Both the position numbers and the translations under genes were made by a program. This document shows, piece by piece, positions 17,753 through 26,266 of a DNA stretch of 64,000 nucleotides (positions are counted from its first letter, which is position 1; each line of letters opens with the position of its first letter). The notes beneath the pieces were generated by a model. That model was given only the letters and a program-made list of their open reading frames with translations, had not been told where the DNA came from and ran no database searches. Location of the stretch: contig JACJXO010000002.1 in the NCBI GenBank assembly GCA_020636645.1, positions 310,001 to 374,000 on the forward strand, read 5' to 3'. The DNA comes from Chitinophagales bacterium (GTDB taxonomy: Bacteria > Bacteroidota > Bacteroidia > Chitinophagales > BACL12).

Positions 17753-19255
17753 TTATCTGGCTTCAGCCAGCAGTTTTTTACCTTTTTCAATGGCGTCATC
17801 AATAGAACCAACCAGGTTGAAAGCGGCTTCCGGATACTCATCCACTTCACCATCCATGATCATATTGAATCCGCGGATGGTTTCTTCGATCGGAACCAGA
17901 ACTCCTTTCAAACCAGTGAACTGTTCTGCAACATGGAAAGGCTGAGAAAGGAAACGCTGCACCCGGCGGGCACGGTGTACCACGAGTTTGTCTTCTTCAC
18001 TCAATTCTTCCATACCGAGAATGGCAATGATATCCTGCAGTTCCTTATATCGTTGCAGGATTCCTTTCACACGCTGGGCGCAGGAGTAATGTTCATCTCC
18101 AACAATATCAGGCGACAAGATCCTGGAGGTAGAATCAAGCGGGTCAACCGCAGGATAGATACCAAGTTCTGAGATCTTACGGCTAAGTACAGTGGTGGCA
18201 TCCAGGTGAGAGAACGTAGTTGCAGGTGCAGGGTCGGTCAGGTCATCTGCAGGCACGTAAACTGCCTGAACAGAAGTAATGGAACCACGCTTGGTAGAGG
18301 TGATCCTTTCCTGCATCAGACCCATCTCTGTAGCCAGAGTAGGCTGGTAACCCACGGCTGATGGCATACGTCCCAGCAGTGCGGACACTTCAGAACCTGC
18401 CTGGGTGAATCGGAAAATATTATCAATGAAGAACAGGATATCACGGCCTTTGGCATCTTTCTCATCTCCATCGCGGAAATATTCAGCAACGGTAAGACCG
18501 CTCAATGCTACACGTGCACGTGCTCCGGGAGGTTCGTTCATCTGTCCGAACACCAGCGTTGCCTGGCTTTCTGACAGTTTGGATTCGTCCACTTTTGACA
18601 GGTCCCAGCCACCTTCTTCCATGCTGTGCTTGAACTCATCGCCGTACTTGATGACATTTGATTCGATCATCTCGCGGAGCAGGTCATTACCTTCTCTGGT
18701 GCGCTCACCTACACCGGCAAACACTGACATACCAGAGTATCCCTTTGCGATGTTGTTGATCAGCTCCATGATCAGTACGGTCTTACCTACACCCGCACCG
18801 CCGAAGAGTCCGATCTTACCACCTTTGGCGTAGGGCTCGATCAGGTCAATGACCTTGATACCAGTATAGAGCACCTCAGATTCAGTACTCAGATCTTCGT
18901 ATAATGGTGGTTTACGGTGAATAGGAGCCCGCTTTTCGCTGGTTACTTTACCGATACCATCAATACTTTCTCCAACTACATTGAACAGGCGACCACGAAT
19001 AGCGTCGCCGGTGGGCATGCTGATGTTATCGCCGGTGTCAACCACTTCCATGCCGCGAACAAGACCATCGGTCGAGTCCATGGCGATCGTGCGGACACTG
19101 TCTTCACCCAGGTGCTGCTGCACTTCCAGGATCAGCTTTTCTCCGTTTTCACGGGTTACGGTCAATGCGTTGAGAATTTCGGGGAGGTTCCCTTCATCGA
19201 AGCTGACGTCTACCACAGCACCGATGATCTGTTTGATCTTACCTTTTCCGGGCAT
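17753..19255 (-). CDS. atpD: ATP synthase F1 beta subunit
   Basis: The catalytic nucleotide-binding subunit of F1, 500 residues from ATG 19255 (MPGKGKIKQIIGAVVDVSF). The frame stays open 45 bases upstream to a TTG at 19300, but that TTG lies in the promoter -7 box, so ATG is the start. Walker A is GGAGVGKT, followed by VLIMELINNIAKGYSG; the family signatures GERTREGNDL and, near the C-terminus, PAVDPLDSTSR are present. The substrate is ADP plus phosphate, with rotation driven by the membrane sector encoded elsewhere. The promoter has both boxes well placed. Confidence 0.98.
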   Translation of the reverse strand: MPGKGKIKQIIGAVVDVSFDEGNLPEILNALTVTRENGEKLILEVQQHLGEDSVRTIAMDSTDGLVRGMEVVDTGDNISMPTGDAIRGRLFNVVGESIDGIGKVTSEKRAPIHRKPPLYEDLSTESEVLYTGIKVIDLIEPYAKGGKIGLFGGAGVGKTVLIMELINNIAKGYSGMSVFAGVGERTREGNDLLREMIESNVIKYGDEFKHSMEEGGWDLSKVDESKLSESQATLVFGQMNEPPGARARVALSGLTVAEYFRDGDEKDAKGRDILFFIDNIFRFTQAGSEVSALLGRMPSAVGYQPTLATEMGLMQERITSTKRGSITSVQAVYVPADDLTDPAPATTFSHLDATTVLSRKISELGIYPAVDPLDSTSRILSPDIVGDEHYSCAQRVKGILQRYKELQDIIAILGMEELSEEDKLVVHRARRVQRFLSQPFHVAEQFTGLKGVLVPIEETIRGFNMIMDGEVDEYPEAAFNLVGSIDDAIEKGKKLLAEAR

Positions 19256-19297
19256 CAGAAATATGTTTATAGTCTGGGATGCGATTAAAATCGCCCG

Positions 19298-19328
19298 CAA
19301 AGGTACGGACCTGATACCGATATTTCAA
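19298..19328 (-). promoter_or_regulatory. Promoter of atpDC (-33 TTG, -7 TACCTTTG)
   Basis: On the minus strand TTG (19328-19326), then 20 bases, then TACCTTTG (19305-19298). This is the best two-part match to the Bacteroidota promoter consensus in the window. The start codon lies about 42 bases downstream. Confidence 0.7.
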
Positions 19329-19457
19329 GGCCGTGAAGAAATTGTTGAAAACAGCTTCCGGAGCCTCCTGGCTGTCATTTCACCGCCTGATGCCGGGTCT
19401 TTACTGAAACAAAAAACAAGCCGTGTTCGTTAGTTTTAGCAGAAAGAACACCATAAT

Positions 19458-19760
19458 ATGACAGACCTGATCCAAAAGATCATGCAGGAGACCGGCCTGG
19501 ATGAGGCTACGGCAAGAAAGACCGTAGATATTACCGGATCTTATCTCAAAAAGAGGATGCCGGAAGTGCTGGCAGACAGGATGGATGATCTGCTTAAGGG
19601 CGAATCTCTGGGAGACAGTTTTAAGGAAAAAGCCAGACAAACAGCTACTGTAACCCGGGACCAGCTGGAGGAAGCCTTTAAAGATATGAGTGAAAAGACC
19701 TCCGAAGCAGTTGATCAGATCAAAGACCGCATAGACAGGCTTTTTGAGAAGAAGAAATAA
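19458..19760 (+). CDS. Small amphipathic helical protein of unknown function
   Basis: A 100-residue, highly charged, mostly helical protein without signal peptide or membrane segment. The first half (LIQKIMQETGLDEATARKTVDI and following) resembles short DUF2267-like helical domains; the second half has a heptad-like pattern rich in Lys, Glu and Asp (RDQLEEAFKDMSEKTSEAVDQI). Its TAA overlaps the ATG of the next gene by one base (TAATG), which implies translational coupling to the SRAP protein. I do not recognise a family with confidence; a stress-related helical protein is possible. Confidence 0.75.
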   Translation: MTDLIQKIMQETGLDEATARKTVDITGSYLKKRMPEVLADRMDDLLKGESLGDSFKEKARQTATVTRDQLEEAFKDMSEKTSEAVDQIKDRIDRLFEKKK

Positions 19761-20503
19761 TGTGCTACGACATTCAGCAGATGGGTGATAAGATCCGTCG
19801 CCAGGCCGAACGTCAACTGGGCGTTTCTTCGGTTGATTTCAGCCAGATGGATTTTCATTTCTTCCATGTGAACGGCTTCGCCAGACCAGAGATACTGGCA
19901 GTAACCAGTGATCAGCCGCAATTGCTCCGGCCTTTGCGCTGGGGGCTCATTCCCTCCTGGGTAAAAACGGCCGAAGAGGCTGACAGGCTTAGCAGGCAAA
20001 CACTTAATGCACGCAACGACGGGGTCTTCAGCAAACCTTCCTTCCGTTCATCCATCCGCACACGCCGTTGCCTTATTCCTGTGAACGGTTTTTATGAGAA
20101 TCGTGATGTCAAGGGCCGGAAATTCCCTTATTTCGTCCATCCTGCCAATTCAGAAATCTTTTGGCTTGGAGGTTTATTTGATCGCTGGACAGACCGGGAC
20201 AGCGGTGAGGTGATCGACTCCTGCTCCATCATCACTACCAATGCAAACCACCTGATGAGCAAGATCCATAACCTGAAACTTCGCATGCCACTCATCATTC
20301 CAGAAGACAAACTACCTATCTGGCTGGATCCGGACCTGCCAGATGAGTCCATTCAGCAGCTCATGCAACCGTATCCGGAAAAAGAAATGGAAGCCTATAC
20401 CGTGAGCAAACTGGTGAACCGAAAAAGAGACCACACCAACATGGAAGAGGTCAGCATGCCATTCCGTTATCCCGAGTTGGAATATCTGGATACACAGCGC
20501 TGA
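19760..20503 (+). CDS. SRAP-family abasic-site processing protein (YedK/HMCES-like)
   Basis: A 247-residue protein of the SOS-response-associated peptidase family. Members form a covalent thiazolidine link between Cys2 and abasic sites in single-stranded DNA, shielding them. Visible features: Met1-Cys2 at the start (Cys2 becomes the nucleophile after Met removal), RWGLIPSWV, the NARND segment with the conserved Asn, a glutamate in PVNGFYENR, and KIHNLKLRMPLII with the conserved His and RMP. No other start would leave a cysteine at position 2, so the ATG at 19760 is secure. It is coupled to the preceding small gene by a one-base overlap. No TGTCA-N7-TGACA operator is seen before the pair. Confidence 0.95.
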   Translation: MCYDIQQMGDKIRRQAERQLGVSSVDFSQMDFHFFHVNGFARPEILAVTSDQPQLLRPLRWGLIPSWVKTAEEADRLSRQTLNARNDGVFSKPSFRSSIRTRRCLIPVNGFYENRDVKGRKFPYFVHPANSEIFWLGGLFDRWTDRDSGEVIDSCSIITTNANHLMSKIHNLKLRMPLIIPEDKLPIWLDPDLPDESIQQLMQPYPEKEMEAYTVSKLVNRKRDHTNMEEVSMPFRYPELEYLDTQR

Positions 20504-20513
20504 CAAGTTGCAG

Positions 20514-20521
20514 TACCTTCG
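20514..20521 (+). promoter_or_regulatory. Candidate -7 promoter box (TACCTTCG)
   Basis: TACCTTCG ends five bases before ATG 20526, so a transcript from it would be leaderless or nearly so. It also argues against the TTG at 20508 as the start of the next gene. No clear -33 box. Confidence 0.4.
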
Positions 20522-20525
20522 TCAG

Positions 20526-21617
20526 ATGCGGTGGAACTGGTTGCTGATACCCTGGTGGATGACAGGTCATGCCATGGCTCAGACTGATTTGCCGGTAACA
20601 ACTGACTCTTCCCGTTATGATGGCCGCCTGGTAGTAGCACCCCTCATTTACTATCAGCCTGAAACCAGCTGGGCATTTGGCGGAGGTGCACTATACACAC
20701 TAACCGACAGGTTGCAACCGGATAATAATCCGGGATTATTAAAATTGCTTGGGGTATATACACTGGAAAATCAGGTCCAGAGTGAACTGGGTGGTGATCT
20801 CTATTTTGAGCACAATACATGGTATCTGTCTTTCAATTTTACTTATTACCGGTTTCCCGGGTTATTCTTTGGCATTGGAAATGAGAACCCTGCAGAAAAC
20901 GCAGAATCTTATACCGTCAGCAAACCATATGGCAGGATCAACCTGGTTCGCGATGTCGGACATCATATTTCTGCAGGATTCAAAACATTTTATGAATATA
21001 CCCGGCTGGTAGAGATCGCAGAAGGTGGGTTGCTGGATACAGAAGACGTTTCGGGTGAAACCGGCGGACATAATACAGGCATAGGCCCCTGGCTGGTTGC
21101 TGACACCCGCAATGATATCTTTTACCCTACCCGTGGGTGGAAAGCAGACTTATCAGCAGTATGGCATGACCATTTGCTGGGCAGTGATTTCGAATATACT
21201 GAGGTCCGGATGGAATTCAGTGCATTTCATGCTGTATGGAAACAACAGGTTCTGGCCTGGAATCTGCTGGCTGATCTCCATCCAGGAAACCCTCCGTTCA
21301 ACAGAATGGCCATGATGGGCGGACAGTTCTACATGCGTGGCAATTTTGAAGGGCGCCTGAGAGACAAGCATCTGCTGACCACTCAGATGGAATATCGTGT
21401 TCCCGTATGGCGTTTTATCGGGGTAACCGGTTTTGGCGGAATCGGAGAGGTGGGAGATGCTCTGTCATCTTTCACCTGGTCTGGATTGCGTTACTCTTAT
21501 GGTGCCGGTCTGCGACTGGAACTCATGCCAGGCAGCAACCTGAAACTGAGAGTAGATTATGGTTTCGGATACGATGGCGACAGGGGTTTGTATGTGCAGT
21601 TCAATGAAGCGTTCTGA
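20526..21617 (+). CDS. Outer-membrane beta-barrel protein (BamA/TamA-like, surface antigen D15)
   Basis: About 363 residues. A short hydrophobic signal (WNWLLIPWWMTGHAMA) is followed directly by a barrel rich in alternating aromatic strands, with no POTRA domains. The C-terminal part matches the bacterial surface antigen (D15) domain, with a FNRMAMMGGQFYMRGNFEGR motif like the conserved RG-containing lid loop, and ends on a strand terminating in Phe. Proteins of this compact, POTRA-less type are frequent in Bacteroidota. The substrate is unknown; it may act in outer-membrane lipid or protein transport, and the MlaE/F-like genes 35 bases downstream are suggestive. The start is ATG 20526; the frame is open to TTG 20508. 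Confidence 0.85.
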   Translation: MRWNWLLIPWWMTGHAMAQTDLPVTTDSSRYDGRLVVAPLIYYQPETSWAFGGGALYTLTDRLQPDNNPGLLKLLGVYTLENQVQSELGGDLYFEHNTWYLSFNFTYYRFPGLFFGIGNENPAENAESYTVSKPYGRINLVRDVGHHISAGFKTFYEYTRLVEIAEGGLLDTEDVSGETGGHNTGIGPWLVADTRNDIFYPTRGWKADLSAVWHDHLLGSDFEYTEVRMEFSAFHAVWKQQVLAWNLLADLHPGNPPFNRMAMMGGQFYMRGNFEGRLRDKHLLTTQMEYRVPVWRFIGVTGFGGIGEVGDALSSFTWSGLRYSYGAGLRLELMPGSNLKLRVDYGFGYDGDRGLYVQFNEAF

Positions 21618-21652
21618 GGCGAGCTGCAAATGTGTAATTTTACCACAGTGCT

Positions 21653-22393
21653 ATGCGGTTTGTGAGAGATCTCGGTTTGTACATGAAGATGCTGGGCAGG
21701 ATGTTCTCCCGGCCAGAAAGGTGGAACATGTACTGGAAGGAACTGCTTCGTCAGATGAATGACATTGGGGTTGGTTCACTGTCTATTGTACTAATGGCTT
21801 CATTGTTCATTGGTGCCGTCACAGCTGTTCAGAGTGCATACCAGTTATACGGCACACCATTTGTACCACCCTATTACCTGGGTCTCATTGTACGGAACAC
21901 TACTATTCTGGAACTGGCCCCCACATTTACCTGTCTGATACTGGCAGGAAAGGTAGGCTCCAATATCGCTTCAGAACTTGGCACCATGCGCATCTCAGAA
22001 CAGATCGATGCGCTGGAGATCATGGGTGTACCTACTGAAACCTATCTGGTCATGCCAAGGGTCATCGCATCTGTGATCGTTGTGCCCATCATGGTCATCA
22101 TTGCTGCCAGTGCCGGTGTATTCGGAGCATGGATAGCTGCCAACTTTACGGGTTACGGCTCACAAGAAGAATTCGTGTACGGATTGAGGGCCTTTTTTGA
22201 TCCGTTTGATGTGCAGATCATGCTAATCAAATCATTCAGCTTTGGTTTTCTTATTTCTACCATATCCTGTTTCAAGGGGTTTTATGTAAGGGGTGGTGCA
22301 CTGGAGATCGGCAAGGCCAGCACCCAGGCTGTAGTGCTGAGTTGTATTTACGTACTTCTGGCCGACTATGTCATTGCGGAGGTATTGTTATGA
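21653..22393 (+). CDS. mlaE: MlaE-type ABC transporter permease
   Basis: A 246-residue permease of the MlaE/YrbE/TTG2B family, which moves phospholipids between inner and outer membranes. An N-terminal amphipathic helix is followed by five hydrophobic segments, and the conserved core reads LELAPTFTCLILAGKVGSNIASELGTMRISEQIDALEIMGVP, the family hallmark. Its TGA overlaps the ATG of the ATPase gene. The substrate-binding MlaD (MCE) partner is not adjacent; in Bacteroidota it is often encoded apart. A TAATTTTA box about 20 bases upstream may be its promoter, or it may be read from the barrel gene. Confidence 0.95.
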   Translation: MRFVRDLGLYMKMLGRMFSRPERWNMYWKELLRQMNDIGVGSLSIVLMASLFIGAVTAVQSAYQLYGTPFVPPYYLGLIVRNTTILELAPTFTCLILAGKVGSNIASELGTMRISEQIDALEIMGVPTETYLVMPRVIASVIVVPIMVIIAASAGVFGAWIAANFTGYGSQEEFVYGLRAFFDPFDVQIMLIKSFSFGFLISTISCFKGFYVRGGALEIGKASTQAVVLSCIYVLLADYVIAEVLL

Positions 22394-23163
22394 TCGAGAT
22401 CAGCCATATACATAAGGTCTTCAACGGAGTTACAGTACTCAACGATGTATCAGCTGTATTTGAATCAGGAAAGACCAACCTGATCATAGGTATTTCCGGC
22501 AGCGGAAAAACGGTACTGATGAAGTGTATTGTAGGGTTGTTGCAACCAGACAGCGGTCAGGTTTTGTTCAACAAGGAGTCTTTCCATGAAATGCCTCCCG
22601 AGCGACGAAAAGAAGTGAGAAGGCAGATAGGCATGCTTTTTCAGGGAGCGGCATTATTTGATTCTCTTACGGTTGAGGAAAATGTGATGTTACCTCTGAA
22701 TATGTTCAGTCATTCCAGCAAAAAAGAAAAACTGGAAAGAGTCAATTTCTGCCTGGAGCGGGTAAACCTGGCCGGAGCCAACCATAAATTTCCGGGCGAG
22801 ATCAGTGGCGGCATGAAAAAAAGAGTGGGCATTGCAAGGGCGATCGTGCTTAATCCCAAGTATCTTTTTTGCGATGAGCCCAACTCCGGACTGGATCCTA
22901 AAACATCACTGGTCATTGATGAACTGATCATTGAACTGACCAAAGAATTCAATATCACAACCATTATCAACACACATGATATGAATTCTGTGATGGAAAT
23001 TGGAGAGAATATCATCTTCCTGCACAAAGGACAAAAGGCATGGGAAGGCAACAGCCATCAGATCATTGAATCTGATAACCAGGAACTGAATAGTTTCATT
23101 TTTGCTGGAGAATTCCTTCGCGAGGCCCGCGATCACCTTATTTCACAGCGAAAAAAGCTTTAG
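22390..23163 (+). CDS. mlaF: MlaF-type ABC transporter ATP-binding protein
   Basis: The ATPase of the lipid transporter, 257 residues from ATG 22390 (MIEISHIHKVFNG). The start is set by an ATGA overlap with the permease; the frame is open further upstream but has no reason to be used. Walker A is GISGSGKT, the signature ISGGMKKRVGIARA, Walker B YLFCDEPNSGLDP and the switch histidine sits in NTHDMNS. ISGGMKKRV is the MlaF/TTG2A-specific variant. Its stop overlaps the stop of the convergent downstream gene by four bases, so there is no room for a terminator between them. Confidence 0.95.
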   Translation: MIEISHIHKVFNGVTVLNDVSAVFESGKTNLIIGISGSGKTVLMKCIVGLLQPDSGQVLFNKESFHEMPPERRKEVRRQIGMLFQGAALFDSLTVEENVMLPLNMFSHSSKKEKLERVNFCLERVNLAGANHKFPGEISGGMKKRVGIARAIVLNPKYLFCDEPNSGLDPKTSLVIDELIIELTKEFNITTIINTHDMNSVMEIGENIIFLHKGQKAWEGNSHQIIESDNQELNSFIFAGEFLREARDHLISQRKKL

Positions 23164-23588
23164 CCATAAGCCCCCACAGCACCCCATTTCCTGGTTTCAG
23201 GATCCTCCACAAATAACATGACCGTCCAGACAATTCTGCCGTCTGACAATTGCATACGGAAAACCACTTCTTTTCCCGGGCTTTTATCGGTCACTGAGCA
23301 GAGCGAAACCTTGTTAATGTCAGACAACTTCACAGAAAGATAAGCCCCTGTCTGATCGGGTTGCGAATAACCGGATATCAATTCATCAATAAACTGTTGC
23401 AGATTACCCTGAAGCATGTTTTCCAGTTGTTCTTCTCTGTATGCGCCATCCGTAAGTTTCAGCATCTTCCGGTAAGAACCGGATTCCATTGCCTGTTCCA
23501 TTTTTAATAAGACCGGCAGGATATCTTGCTGAGCCTGCACTCCTGCACAAGTCATTACGATCAGAAAAAGAGCATATACAGGTTTCAT
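23160..23588 (-). CDS. Small exported protein of unknown function
   Basis: A 142-residue protein with a clear signal peptide (MKPVYALFLIVMTCAGVQA, cleavage before QQD). The mature part has an N-terminal helical region and a C-terminal beta-rich half that resembles NTF2-like or DUF4783-type folds (the segment VVFRMQLSDGRIVWTVMLFVEDPETRKWGA). No catalytic motif. It converges on the MlaF gene with a four-base overlap of the two ends, an arrangement that risks transcript interference. Probably monocistronic and periplasmic. Confidence 0.75.
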   Translation of the reverse strand: MKPVYALFLIVMTCAGVQAQQDILPVLLKMEQAMESGSYRKMLKLTDGAYREEQLENMLQGNLQQFIDELISGYSQPDQTGAYLSVKLSDINKVSLCSVTDKSPGKEVVFRMQLSDGRIVWTVMLFVEDPETRKWGAVGAYG

Positions 23589-23668
23589 GTCAACCAGATG
23601 TCATTTGACAAAAATTCGCTACAGGATCAAAAAAAACCTGTAATTTAGAAAATTCAAAATCAAACCCA

Positions 23669-24580
23669 ATGAATTACCGAAAACTCCTCTTTTTGTTGGC
23701 TGCGCCTGTCCTTATCCTGAGTTCCTGCAGCAAGAATATACAGGAACAGATCAATTATGAAGACTTCATCAATCAGGATGATTACCGCTTGATGCAGGTT
23801 GCTTATTACACTGAAACACAAGATGGTAAATCACTTGCAGTTCGCTTTTATGAAAGCCCAAGAATATTTGATCTGAGAAAAGACCTTTCACAATTTGATG
23901 AAATAAAAAAACAACTGGATATCAGCAAGGATGAGAAAACACCGGTACAGGTGTATGCCAGTGACAACATAGTTTCCACTGTAAGGAAAGCCAGTGAAAA
24001 TGATATGCGAATTTTTGCAGAATGGCATCAACCTGTTATTGAAACCCGTTCTACGCTTGACTCAACAATCAACTCTATAGATGAGTTGATGAGTATCTGG
24101 GATTTCATTGTAAAGCAAAGCTGTGATTCACCTACGGTCAGTATTGATCAGTGTATAAGCTTTCAGTATGTGGTAGACGGATGTTATGCACGTGCACATA
24201 AAATGAAGCAGATCCTGGAAGATAATTATGGCTATGCGCTGGAAAAATGCTTCAGCTTTGAGGATGCCAGTGGTTATCTGGCAGTTGATGCAGGCGATTG
24301 CTGTGTTTACTGGTGGTACCATGTTGCACCATATGTAAAGGTTCAGACGCCGAAAGGCATACTGAGTTGTGTACTGGATCCGAGCATGTTCAACAAGCCG
24401 GTCACAAAAGAAAAGTGGTTCAAATTTCAGGAAAACACCTATTGCTCTCCGGGAGCAAAGTGGGGCTATTATGAGATCCAGCCATCCAGCTGGTATGGAC
24501 CCGGCGGATCCACAGACCCTTACTACACCTGGACCAACTACACGCTGAACGCTTACAGTGACCTGGTTACCTGTCCGTAA
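23669..24580 (+). CDS. Lipoprotein of the protein-glutaminase (protein deamidase) family
   Basis: A 303-residue predicted lipoprotein: signal peptide with lipobox LSSC (Cys20), a pro-like region to about 145, then a domain strongly resembling secreted Chryseobacterium protein-glutaminase, which deamidates glutamine side chains in folded proteins. The segment VDGCYARAHKMKQIL contains the nucleophile Cys172; the general base is His218 in WWYHVAPYV and the third residue Asp237 in LDPSMFNKPVT. The spacing of Cys, His and Asp and several flanking cysteines (Cys152, 162, 194, 211, 212) fit the family. Unlike the secreted enzyme this one would be membrane-anchored. Targets are unknown. The gene is monocistronic and ends in a strong terminator. 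Confidence 0.85.
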   Translation: MNYRKLLFLLAAPVLILSSCSKNIQEQINYEDFINQDDYRLMQVAYYTETQDGKSLAVRFYESPRIFDLRKDLSQFDEIKKQLDISKDEKTPVQVYASDNIVSTVRKASENDMRIFAEWHQPVIETRSTLDSTINSIDELMSIWDFIVKQSCDSPTVSIDQCISFQYVVDGCYARAHKMKQILEDNYGYALEKCFSFEDASGYLAVDAGDCCVYWWYHVAPYVKVQTPKGILSCVLDPSMFNKPVTKEKWFKFQENTYCSPGAKWGYYEIQPSSWYGPGGSTDPYYTWTNYTLNAYSDLVTCP

Positions 24581-24596
24581 AACCTGACATGAAAAT

Positions 24597-24624
24597 AAAA
24601 GGCGGTTCCACACCGCCTTTTTTT
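24597..24624. terminator. Bidirectional intrinsic terminator
   Basis: A 10-bp perfect stem AAAAGGCGGT / ACCGCCTTTT with a five-base loop, followed by further T's. It serves the protein-glutaminase gene on the plus strand and the convergent gene whose stop lies at its right edge. Confidence 0.88.
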
Positions 24625-26032
24625 ATGCTGTCTTTTGCAGCAGCCAGCGAATGTCTGCTACATTACCTGCTTCCAGGATCTTTTCATGCAGCTTCTGTTT
24701 CTTTTCTGAATCAGATGGAGGTACTGATAATATCCGGTTTACAAACCTGACAAAATTCATGTAAATGGTACGCACCGAGTCGCTGATGGTACGGTTGCGC
24801 CGGAGGTACACTTTAAATGCTTCCAGAGCACTCATCAGTGCATCAGTTTCTTCCAACTCAAAATAGATCTTGATCTGCAGTGTGCGGCTGTCCAGTGCAT
24901 AAAATACATCTGTGAATTCAACCTGCAGCAAAGCAGTAAGTGCTTTGCCAAATTGCTTTCTGGCAAATAGCAGGTATGCCATATTATAATTGAATGCATT
25001 GTTCCTGAATTTCTCATGCAGGTGTTTTTTGTACTGCTTTGCAAATTGCTCAGCCCAATCGGTTTCCTGGACCCTGGTAGCAACTGAAACGATGTTCTTG
25101 TAAGACCAGGGCGAAATATGACCATCTGTTAATACAAGCCCTTCTTCTATACTGGCCTGGTATAATTGCAACAGCTCCCGCAGAAAAGATTCCTTGCCTG
25201 CATTTGCTTTTCGAATACAGTAATTCTGTGCATAGGCATACAGATCTCTTGCTTCTTCCGGAGGGAATGCATTGGCATGTTCAGCCAGCAGTGCCTTGAG
25301 AGAATCAAAATGTCCGGTATCATCATTTTCCAGAAAGGTCATGAGCACCCTGTAATAGATCATGATGGAAGGGAATTCCGTATAATCATGTTCTTCAATG
25401 TGGCTGCGCACTTCCCGAAGCATTCTCAGATCATAATCAGCGGCTACCAGCTTCTGACGATTGATCAGTTCACAGGAATACCGAAGCTTTACCGACAGAT
25501 AATAGAGATCCAGGTAGTTGGCTGCCTGTTGCAGACTCATATCAAGAGCTCTTTTTTTCTGCCGATCAAAGTAGGCATTCAATTCACTTTGCAGCAGGTA
25601 CTGCTGGTAGAAAAAATCCGGATTCCTGTACTGTGATTCTTCCAGGTGCTTTCTGGCCTTACGAAGAGTCTGCTCATACAGCTTATCACTCTCCCAGTCA
25701 TTATAGGTTGACAGCAGGGCACAGTACCCTTCAAGATCTTTCTGCATTAAGAGTTCTGCCTTCAGGAATCTCTCTCCTGCTTCTGTCAGATCACTCATCA
25801 GATAGCTCAGCTTTTTCTCGTCCAGATGGAGACCCTCAACTCCCTTTTTTACGAAAGCTGATTTTTCGAGTTTAGCAGAATCAAATTCCGGAGCATACTT
25901 TCTGATGGCCTGAAAAAACAAATAAAGTTTATCGTCTTTCACAAAATATGGTGAGGCAAGGAACTCACCAAATCTCTGTAATTGTTTCTGGTCCATGTGA
26001 GACATGAACTCCAGCAGTTTACTCTTTAACAT
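24623..26032 (-). CDS. Conserved helical-repeat protein, function unknown
   Basis: A 469-residue cytoplasmic-looking protein with no signal peptide. It is almost entirely helical, rich in Leu, Tyr, Arg and Lys, with helix pairs reminiscent of TPR-like alpha-solenoids (for example NYNMAYLLFARKQFGKALTALLQVEF). Proteins of this kind occur widely in Bacteroidota without assigned function. It opens MLKSKLLEFMSHMDQKQLQRFGEFLASPYF, which resembles the common start of this group. It stands alone between a shared terminator and a divergent secreted-protein operon. Confidence 0.75.
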   Translation of the reverse strand: MLKSKLLEFMSHMDQKQLQRFGEFLASPYFVKDDKLYLFFQAIRKYAPEFDSAKLEKSAFVKKGVEGLHLDEKKLSYLMSDLTEAGERFLKAELLMQKDLEGYCALLSTYNDWESDKLYEQTLRKARKHLEESQYRNPDFFYQQYLLQSELNAYFDRQKKRALDMSLQQAANYLDLYYLSVKLRYSCELINRQKLVAADYDLRMLREVRSHIEEHDYTEFPSIMIYYRVLMTFLENDDTGHFDSLKALLAEHANAFPPEEARDLYAYAQNYCIRKANAGKESFLRELLQLYQASIEEGLVLTDGHISPWSYKNIVSVATRVQETDWAEQFAKQYKKHLHEKFRNNAFNYNMAYLLFARKQFGKALTALLQVEFTDVFYALDSRTLQIKIYFELEETDALMSALEAFKVYLRRNRTISDSVRTIYMNFVRFVNRILSVPPSDSEKKQKLHEKILEAGNVADIRWLLQKTA

Positions 26033-26266
26033 GATGCTGAGGCGAAATTGACATTTTTTCCACTAAAAACCGGAAAATGCCCCAGAATACATGAAATTGA
26101 AAATCACATAATCAATTGATATTCTTTAACTTAAATCAAATGTTCTGGAAAAAAATCCTTATAACGGTCAAAAAAACCATCGGAAAACGGTGGAAATAGA
26201 TAAAATCTGTTCTTTTGCCGGCTCAGGAACTTGCTTTCCTTTACATTACCAAACCAGCTCAAGCAC

